Positions 52,942-58,562 of a stretch of 58,562 bases of DNA are shown in pieces. The position numbers and the translations under genes were made by a program. A model generated the notes under the pieces. That model had not been told where the DNA came from. It ran no database searches and saw only the letters and a list, made by a program, of their open reading frames with translations. The DNA is from Alphaproteobacteria bacterium (GTDB lineage Bacteria > Pseudomonadota > Alphaproteobacteria > RF32 > CAG-239): NCBI GenBank assembly GCA_017480745.1, contig JAFUSA010000020.1:1-58562 (forward strand), written 5' to 3'. Position 1 is the first letter of the stretch. Every line of letters starts with the position of its first letter.

Positions 52942-53871
52942 TCACACCAAACTTAATTGTTTAAAAATCGGAACATCTGTGCGAATTTCCATATATCGGC
53001 ATAAAAATTGTTGGCAATTTTTTTTCAACATATTGTGATTTTGCATAAAATATTCTTTATAAGCTTCTCTAAAACTTACTACCGAACTGTCAAAAACGGT
53101 TTTTTGCGCTTCATATTGCGCGGCATAAACCCCATCAGAAGGAGCTAATTCTTCGATTCGATCAAAAATATTGATGCAGTATATCTGATGTTTGTGCGAT
53201 AACGCAGCAATTTTTTTGAACTTATCATTGTCAAATCCGTAAAAATCGCTTAAAATGAATATTGTTCCTTTACCTTTATTGCTATATTCCAACAAATTAA
53301 GCGCCTTACTTAAATCTCCGCGGTGTTGATTTTGCAAAACTTTTGCCGAATAATCGGATATTTTCTTAAATATCGCCATTAAATTGCGCATATTATTTTG
53401 CGGCTTAAAATAAATTGTATTTTGCCCGTCATAAAGCAATAAACCAAATCTGTCTTTATTTTTTATCGTCATCCAACCGATCAGTGCCGCCATTTTACAC
53501 GCAGTAACAGATTTTAGCTCGTTACGTGTGCCGAAAACCATAGATGATGATAAATCTAACACCACAACAATTTCGCGATCTTTTTCTTCATTAAAAACTT
53601 TGGTATATGGTTCTGATTTTCGTGCTGTAACACGCCAATCAATATCGCGAATATCATCTCCGAAATTATAGGCTCGCACTTCTTCCAATTCCATTCCACG
53701 CCCTTTAAATACCGATTTTACATCTCCGGCTCTATTTGAAGTAAATTGATTTTGTTTCAGTGCCAAATAGGGTAAATATTGCTGCATAGAAATTAACTCA
53801 TCAACACTCACACTCAGCCCCTTTTGTGCCACAAATGTATTATCGCTTTTATTAGAGGAAAACAGGCGCAT
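52942..53871 (-). CDS. DUF58-domain protein (MoxR partner)
   Basis: ATG 53871 (MRLFSSNKSDN), with AAAAAGGAGAAAATA before it, gives 309 residues. The N-terminal part has the DUF58 signature FKGRGMELEEVRAYNFGDDIRDIDWRVTARKSEPYTKVF. A von Willebrand A-like domain with VVVLDLSSSM (MIDAS-like DxSxS) follows. Such proteins work with MoxR AAA+ ATPases in assembly or maturation of envelope or surface proteins. It lies 13 bp after the moxR gene, and the usual third gene (a membrane vWA protein) is missing. Confidence 0.88.
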   Translation of the reverse strand: MRLFSSNKSDNTFVAQKGLSVSVDELISMQQYLPYLALKQNQFTSNRAGDVKSVFKGRGMELEEVRAYNFGDDIRDIDWRVTARKSEPYTKVFNEEKDREIVVVLDLSSSMVFGTRNELKSVTACKMAALIGWMTIKNKDRFGLLLYDGQNTIYFKPQNNMRNLMAIFKKISDYSAKVLQNQHRGDLSKALNLLEYSNKGKGTIFILSDFYGFDNDKFKKIAALSHKHQIYCINIFDRIEELAPSDGVYAAQYEAQKTVFDSSVVSFREAYKEYFMQNHNMLKKNCQQFLCRYMEIRTDVPIFKQLSLV

Positions 53872-53884
53872 TATTTTCTCCTTT

Positions 53885-54859
53885 TTATGGCAAAGGAACA
53901 ACTTTTAACAGTTTGGCTATAACTTCATCACTGGTAAATCCGCCGGCCTGTGCTTCAAAACTCAAAATAATACGATGACGCAAAACATCATAAACCAAAG
54001 CGTGAATATCTTCGGGCAACACAAAATCTCGTCCGGCCAACCAAGCATGTATTTTAGCGCATCTGTCCAAAGCAATTGTAGCACGCGGACTGGCTCCGAA
54101 AGCTATTGTATTTTTTAAACTTTCGTCATATTTTTCCGGATGACGCGTAGCCATAACTAACTGCACCAAATATTCTTCAACGGAATCACTAACATGCGTT
54201 TGAAAGGCTTCTTTGCGCGCTTGCATAATATCGGCGATTTGTAGTGTACATCCACCGTTTTGCAAATTATTGAAACCGGCATTTTCTGTTTCTTGCCGCA
54301 CAAGATGCAATATTTTATGCTCGGTTGCCGCTTCCGGTTGATCTATTTTAACATATAGCAAAAAACGATCAAGTTGCGCTTCCGGCAAATTATACGTTCC
54401 CTCGTGTTCAATCGGGTTTTGAGTAGCCATTACCATAAATAAATCAGGCAACTTATATTGTTTGCCACCAACACTTACCTGACGTTCGGCCATGGCTTCT
54501 AACAAAGCAGACTGCACTTTTGCCGGAGCGCGGTTAATTTCATCTGCCAAAACTAAATTAGCAAATACCGGACCATTGCGAAACTCAAATTGTCCGGTTG
54601 ACGCAACATATATTTCACTTCCGGTAATATCCGACGGCAATAAATCAGGTGTAAATTGAATACGATTATAATCAGCGGCAATACACTCAGAAAGTGTTTT
54701 AATAGCTTTTGTTTTAGCCAAACCCGGAGCACCTTCAACCAATATATGACCATCTGCCAGCAAGGTTATGAGCAATTTTTTGACTAAATCTTCCTGCCCC
54801 AAAATATGTTGTTGCATATATTGTTTAAGCTCAACAATTTTTTCTCTGCATTCCGCCAT
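53885..54859 (-). CDS. MoxR-family AAA+ ATPase
   Basis: This chaperone-like AAA+ ATPase is cytosolic and 324 residues long. Walker A is EGAPGLAKTKAI, Walker B is LVLADEINRAP, and sensor 1 lies in VMATQNPIEHEGTYNLPEAQLDRFLLYV. The C-terminal lid has ATIALDRCAKIHAWLAGRDFVLPEDIHALVYDVLRHR. The family acts with DUF58/vWA proteins encoded next door, as here. The start follows AAAGGTTGAAACA. Confidence 0.93.
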   Translation of the reverse strand: MAECREKIVELKQYMQQHILGQEDLVKKLLITLLADGHILVEGAPGLAKTKAIKTLSECIAADYNRIQFTPDLLPSDITGSEIYVASTGQFEFRNGPVFANLVLADEINRAPAKVQSALLEAMAERQVSVGGKQYKLPDLFMVMATQNPIEHEGTYNLPEAQLDRFLLYVKIDQPEAATEHKILHLVRQETENAGFNNLQNGGCTLQIADIMQARKEAFQTHVSDSVEEYLVQLVMATRHPEKYDESLKNTIAFGASPRATIALDRCAKIHAWLAGRDFVLPEDIHALVYDVLRHRIILSFEAQAGGFTSDEVIAKLLKVVPLP

Positions 54860-54982
54860 TGTTTCAACCTTTCAAAAAACTTGTTTGTAAAATATTTTAG
54901 CACTTTTATTTACTTGCTTATCACTATATTTTTATATAGGTTTTAAAAAGATAAAAAACAAGCAATTTTAAGAAGTTTATAC

Positions 54983-57397
54983 ATGGATGAGGATATTTTT
55001 GATTTAGATGACAGTTCATCGGCTCCGGTTTTGTATAATAACATTAGCGCGTTGAAACCAAAACAAGCATGGCTTGATGAACTCAATCCGGAACAAAGAC
55101 AGGCTGTTGAAGAAACCGAAGGCCCTTTATTAGTACTTTCAGGCGCCGGAACCGGAAAAACAAAGGTATTGACTACTCGCTTGGCATATATTTTACAAAA
55201 TATGCAGGCTAATCCTTGGAATTGCTTAGTAGTAACTTTTACTAATCGCGCCGCAAACGAAATGAAAGAACGTGTGCAAAATCTTATCGGCGACATGGTT
55301 AACAGTGTGTGGCTTGGCACTTTTCATGGGATTTGTGTTAAGATTTTGCGTGCTCATGCCGATATGGTCGGACTTACTTCCAACTTTACCATTTTGAGTG
55401 AAGACGACCAAAAGCGTCTGATTAAACAAATTATGGAAGCCGATGGAATTGACGAAAAAAAATACACTCCGCAAAGTTTGGTAGAAAAAATCTCGCGCCT
55501 TAAAGATAAAGGAATAAGCATTGAAAAAGCAACTATGGAATATAAAAGCAATGTGTTGCTTGAAATTTATAAAAAATATCAACTGCGTTTGCACGAGTTA
55601 AATTGCGTTGATTTCGGGGATATTTTGCTTTATACACTCAATATTTTAAGCTCCGATAAAGAGGTTTTGGAAAGTTATCAAAAAAAATTCAAATACATTA
55701 TGGTGGACGAATATCAAGATACTAATGTTACGCAATATCTGCTCTTGCGACTTTTATCACAACAAAGCCGTAATTTATGTTGTGTGGGTGATGATGACCA
55801 ATCCATATATTCGTGGCGCGGAGCAGAAATTGAAAATATTATGCGCTTTCAAAAAGATTTTCCGGACGCTAAAATTATTCGTTTAGAGCGCAACTATCGT
55901 TCAACCGCGAATATTTTACGTGCGGCTTCTTCTTTAATTACGCATAATTCCACTCGCTTAGGCAAAACTCTTAAAGTGGCAGAAAACAGTCCGGCTATGC
56001 AATGCGAAAATGAAAAAATAAAAATGTTACGTATGGCCAGCGGTTCGGAAGAAGCGCAATGGGTTGCGGATGAAATAAAAAAGTTGTGTCGCAACGGTTA
56101 TACTTATTCCGATATAGCAATTTTGGTACGTACTGCGGCGCAAACTCGTGCTTTTGAAGAAAAGTTTGTCAGTGATTCCGTGCCTTATCAAGTTATCGGG
56201 GGACCTAAATTCTATGAGCGTGCGGAAATTCGCGATATTTTGGCCTATTTTCGGGTAATTGTGCAACCGAGTGATGATTTAGCCTTTGAACGTATTATCA
56301 ACAAGCCTGCGCGTGGTATCGGCGCTAAAACCATTGAAAAATTACAGCAAACGGCTCGTGAAAAACAAATTTCTATGTTTAATGCTGTGGATTATTTATT
56401 GCAACAAGGTGGATTAACCTCAAAAGCGCGGAGTAATTTAGCCGATTTAAGCGCCAAATTCAATGAATGGCGGCGAATGATTAACGCGGTTGAACCGGCC
56501 GACTTAGCCGAGCAGGTAATGGAGGAATCCGGTTATTTGGAAATGCTGAAAAATGATACTTCCAATGAGGCAGAAGGACGGCTGGAAAACTTAAACGAAC
56601 TCCGTGATGTTTTACGCAAAGATAAAGAACTTTATCCCTCGCTGAGCGAATTTTTAGAGCATGTAAGTTTGGTAATGGAAAATGATAGTGCGATTGATAA
56701 CAACAAGGTTATGCTCATAACCTTGCATTCTGCCAAAGGTTTGGAGTTTAGCGTAGTATTTCTCCCCGGCTGGGAAGAAGGTTTGTTTCCGCACAAGAAG
56801 AGCTTGGATGAAAAAAGTAGCGGTGCCTTGGAAGAAGAGCGGCGATTAGCCTATGTGGCGATTACGCGGGCTAAGCAAAAACTTTATATCTCGACCGCGT
56901 ATAGCCGCTATATGCACGGCGAATATCAAAACAATCCCCCTTCCCGCTTTTTGAACGAGATTCCAAGCGACTGCGTGCGGATAATCAATCAGACCGCATC
57001 TTATGGTAGCGGGAGTTATGGTTCGTATGGTGGCAATTATGGCGGATATTCTGCCGGATATTCTTCCGGCTATAAAAATTACGGCAAAAAATCTTATGGC
57101 GGGTATCAGGGATACGGGCAATATAAGCGTAAACCGGCATTTTCCACCAAGCCAAGCTATCAAGCCTACCACGAAGACGAAGAAGAGCATGATTACAGCT
57201 ACGAAAGTTATGAAGATGATGCTTCTTATGATTCCTATGCCGCCACTACCCCTAGCGCCAAATATATCGGCATTCGCGTTTATCATCAGACTTTTGGTTA
57301 TGGGCGAATTACCGCCGTTTCCGGACAGATGTGCACGGTAGAGTTTGAAAAGTACGGCGCAAAAAAGGTTTTAGGTTCTTTCCTGCGCCGTGCGTAA
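54983..57397 (+). CDS. uvrD: UvrD/PcrA-type DNA helicase with Tyr/Gly-rich tail
   Basis: This SF1A 3'-5' helicase for repair and restart has 804 residues. Motifs in order are LNPEQRQAVEETEGPLLVLSGAGTGKTKVL (Q motif and Walker A), TFTNRAANEMKERV, VDEYQDTNVTQY, GDDDQSIYSWRGAEIENI, LERNYRSTANIL, TLHSAKGLEFSVVFLPGWEEGLFPH and AYVAITRAKQKLYIS. From about 672 to 750 it carries a low-complexity region rich in Tyr, Gly and Ser, then Asp/Glu/Tyr, before a final tudor-like UvrD C-terminal domain (GIRVYHQTFGYGRI). The tail is unusual for this family. Confidence 0.93.
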   Translation: MDEDIFDLDDSSSAPVLYNNISALKPKQAWLDELNPEQRQAVEETEGPLLVLSGAGTGKTKVLTTRLAYILQNMQANPWNCLVVTFTNRAANEMKERVQNLIGDMVNSVWLGTFHGICVKILRAHADMVGLTSNFTILSEDDQKRLIKQIMEADGIDEKKYTPQSLVEKISRLKDKGISIEKATMEYKSNVLLEIYKKYQLRLHELNCVDFGDILLYTLNILSSDKEVLESYQKKFKYIMVDEYQDTNVTQYLLLRLLSQQSRNLCCVGDDDQSIYSWRGAEIENIMRFQKDFPDAKIIRLERNYRSTANILRAASSLITHNSTRLGKTLKVAENSPAMQCENEKIKMLRMASGSEEAQWVADEIKKLCRNGYTYSDIAILVRTAAQTRAFEEKFVSDSVPYQVIGGPKFYERAEIRDILAYFRVIVQPSDDLAFERIINKPARGIGAKTIEKLQQTAREKQISMFNAVDYLLQQGGLTSKARSNLADLSAKFNEWRRMINAVEPADLAEQVMEESGYLEMLKNDTSNEAEGRLENLNELRDVLRKDKELYPSLSEFLEHVSLVMENDSAIDNNKVMLITLHSAKGLEFSVVFLPGWEEGLFPHKKSLDEKSSGALEEERRLAYVAITRAKQKLYISTAYSRYMHGEYQNNPPSRFLNEIPSDCVRIINQTASYGSGSYGSYGGNYGGYSAGYSSGYKNYGKKSYGGYQGYGQYKRKPAFSTKPSYQAYHEDEEEHDYSYESYEDDASYDSYAATTPSAKYIGIRVYHQTFGYGRITAVSGQMCTVEFEKYGAKKVLGSFLRRA

Positions 57398-57421
57398 AGT
57401 GGTTACTAAAAATTTAAATAA

Positions 57422-58084
57422 TTATTTACACACTCCTGCGAAGTAGCCGTTTCTAGCAGTAACGCATTCATCATCTACATCAAATAACATAGACAAAACT
57501 TTATAGATAGAATCAGATCTAACGGGATTACAAAGCTTAATTGCATCATCAATGTTAATAGGTGTTTTTCCCACAGGGTTCCCGCTCATCCTATTGCTAG
57601 TGGCGTCAGCTTCAAAAACAACTATTCCTTTTACTCCGGCAATTGTCCAATCATAGCTCAATAGCTCAATACATACTTCTTGCATCTCAATCGGAATTCT
57701 GTAGCTAATTATAAATGCCTGCGCATCACCAGATTTGGCTTTAGTTGCGTTACTTAATCCAACCTTAGCTCCGAAAGCATTTTCCATAGCAGTTTTATCT
57801 TCGTTCCACATTTCATCAGGTACTAATTTGGCTTTTTGGATTATTGCTTTACCTTCATCAGTCCCAGATGATAATCCCTTATAATTCTTCTGCGGTCCCC
57901 AGAAAGCACGCACATTACCGGCGATGAGAGTTATTTGCTCAATGGTTTTGTTAATCCGATATTTCATCATTGCTTTGCTATATCCGGCGATACCGCCAAC
58001 ACTCAAAACGCCGATTATAGCCAGCACGCCCAACATTTCTATCATTGAACGACCATTTTGATTTTTTATTTTTAAGTTTATCAT
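57422..58084 (-). CDS. Type IV prepilin-like protein (pilin 11)
   Basis: The protein has 220 residues with an 11-residue leader, MINLKIKNQNG, before RSMIEMLGV. KYRINKTIEQITLIAGNVRAFWGPQKNYKGL follows, then QKAKLVPDEMWNEDKTAMENAFG (shared with pilin 7) and QEVCIELLSYDWTIAG. Late Cys residues are KLCNPV, DECVTA and GVCK. GAAAGGAAGTTTACT places the start. It converges on the uvrD end and is preceded by a type II leader. Confidence 0.85.
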   Translation of the reverse strand: MINLKIKNQNGRSMIEMLGVLAIIGVLSVGGIAGYSKAMMKYRINKTIEQITLIAGNVRAFWGPQKNYKGLSSGTDEGKAIIQKAKLVPDEMWNEDKTAMENAFGAKVGLSNATKAKSGDAQAFIISYRIPIEMQEVCIELLSYDWTIAGVKGIVVFEADATSNRMSGNPVGKTPINIDDAIKLCNPVRSDSIYKVLSMLFDVDDECVTARNGYFAGVCK

Positions 58085-58123
58085 AGTAAACTTCCTTTCA
58101 TCTGAATTGTTGTTATTACATTA

Positions 58124-58293
58124 AAATAACCGCCCGATAAAGGCGGCCGGAAGTTCCAAACTACTGCAATTAATAGTGTCGCATATTCAACTTATAGTTT
58201 TATTTTGCGACCTTCCGACCATGGCCGGAAATTTTTACGTCTTTAAGACGAATTGCAAGAGGTTTGGACACCTCAGACAAGTTACCTCATCTT
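58124..58293 (-). ncRNA. Structured pilin leader RNA, type II (copy 11)
   Basis: In minus-strand sense, P1 is GATGAG-GTAA-CTTGTC. P2 is GAGGT/ACCTC with TCCAAA (58263-58268) paired to TTTGGA (58155-58160). TGCAATT (58251-58257) pairs with AATTGCA (58165-58171). P3 is CGTC/GACG. The central stem GTCGCA/TGCGAC is a compensated form of GTTGCA/TGCAAC in copy 3. P4 TTCCGGC/GTCGGAA competes with CTTCCGGCC. The terminal CCGCC/GGCGG hairpin is followed by TTATTTT. Confidence 0.85.
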
Positions 58294-58299
58294 GAATTC

Positions 58300-58327
58300 A
58301 CTATATCACAAAAAATGCAAAAGTCAA
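58300..58327 (-). promoter_or_regulatory. Promoter of pilin 11 leader
   Basis: Minus strand: TTGACT (58327-58322), 16-bp spacer, TATAGT (58305-58300). Confidence 0.8.
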
Positions 58328-58422
58328 ATAAATTTTAGAAAATGCGAGAAAATATTTGCCGTTAATGTTTGCGGCGCGCAAGAACTACACTAAAAAACTA
58401 CACAAAAGTGCACTATATACCA

Positions 58423-58470
58423 TAACCTCCCTTGCGGGCTCTACATAGTAGATATAAGCAAGGGAGGTTA
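58423..58470 (-). terminator. Stem-loop after tuf
   Basis: TAACCTCCCTTGC (58423-58435) and GCAAGGGAGGTTA (58458-58470) form a perfect 13-bp stem 33 bases past the tuf stop. The U-run is poor. The CCCTTGCGGG core also recalls the palindromic element seen in pilin 1. Confidence 0.5.
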
Positions 58471-58502
58471 TTAACTTTATTCGCTAAGCGCGATTTCTAA
58501 AA

Positions 58503-58562
58503 TTATTTCAAAATCTTAGAAACAACACCCGCACCAACAGTGTGACCACCTTCACGAATAGC
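58503..58562 (-). CDS. tuf: C-terminal end of elongation factor Tu
   Basis: The last 19 codons and the TAA stop are in the window. The peptide AIREGGHTVGAGVVSKILK is the near-invariant C-terminus of EF-Tu, the GTPase that delivers aminoacyl-tRNA to the ribosome. The rest lies to the right of the window. His replaces the commoner Arg in REGGRTVG. Confidence 0.93.
   Translation of the reverse strand, partial: AIREGGHTVGAGVVSKILK

Overview
This 58.6 kb window is ordinary Gram-negative chromosome. The organism is probably an AT-rich alphaproteobacterium of host-associated or gut type; that is inferred from gene content, not proven. Supporting points are the envelope genes (Pal, an Mla-type lipid ABC transporter, an autotransporter-like subtilase, an OmpA-like barrel), the order maf-RNase G-yacG, the single-cysteine DksA, ruvAB-ybgC, and a fermentative pta-ackA pair. 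Most genes are housekeeping, in short operons on both strands.

The unusual feature is a family of eleven small type IV prepilin-like genes, called pilins 1-11 here in window order (starts at 3020, 10567, 16016, 19552, 23247, 32514, 36035, 37092, 41042, 45354, 58084), placed one by one between unrelated housekeeping operons. All share a GRSM(I/V)EM processing site and hydrophobic helix, a variable C-terminal domain, and a CIEL...DW motif. Nine of them have their own promoter (TTGACT-like, exactly 16 bp, TATAGT-like) and a 170-205 nt untranslated leader starting at the predicted transcription start.

The nine leaders fold on one plan although much of their sequence differs. A tetraloop hairpin (UUCG in type I, GUAA in type II) is followed by a second hairpin whose loop is perfectly complementary to a segment over 100 nt downstream (9 of 9 copies, with different bases in most copies). 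A further long-range pairing of 7-9 bp is present in 8 of 9. A GC-rich arm can choose between two partners, and a terminator-like hairpin lies shortly before the prepilin Shine-Dalgarno. The compensatory changes mark this as a real structured RNA class, probably a cis-acting attenuator or riboswitch-like switch for pilin expression. I do not recognise it as a described family. One pilin (36035) keeps only the last part of the leader, and one divergent pilin (45354) keeps the promoter but has no leader.

Layout: 1-2.7 kb pal / accA / ankyrin protein; 3.0 pilin 1; 3.8-10.2 LplT-Aas fusion and ankyrin-subtilase autotransporter; 10.6 pilin 2; 11.4-15.2 membrane protein, thrS, glycosyltransferase; 15.4 pilin 3; 16.3-18.8 gyrB; 18.9 pilin 4; 19.9-22.3 rpe-phoB-DUF3137 operon; 22.4 ferritin-like; 23.2 pilin 5; 24.1-27.9 a four-gene operon with a secretin-like lipoprotein, a possible export partner of the pilins; 28-29.8 regulators; 29.9 htpG; 31.8 pilin 6; 32.9-35.1 gap-pgk; 35.4 pilin 7; 36.2 membrane protein; 37.1 pilin 8; 37.8-40 pta-ackA; 41.0 pilin 9; 41.9-44.0 ruvAB-ybgC; 44.2-45.2 envelope proteins; 45.4 pilin 10; 46.0-51.6 dksA-maf-rng-yacG-mla; 52.7 tRNA-Ala; 52.9-54.9 MoxR/DUF58; 55.0-57.4 UvrD helicase with a Tyr/Gly-rich tail; 57.4 pilin 11; end of tuf.
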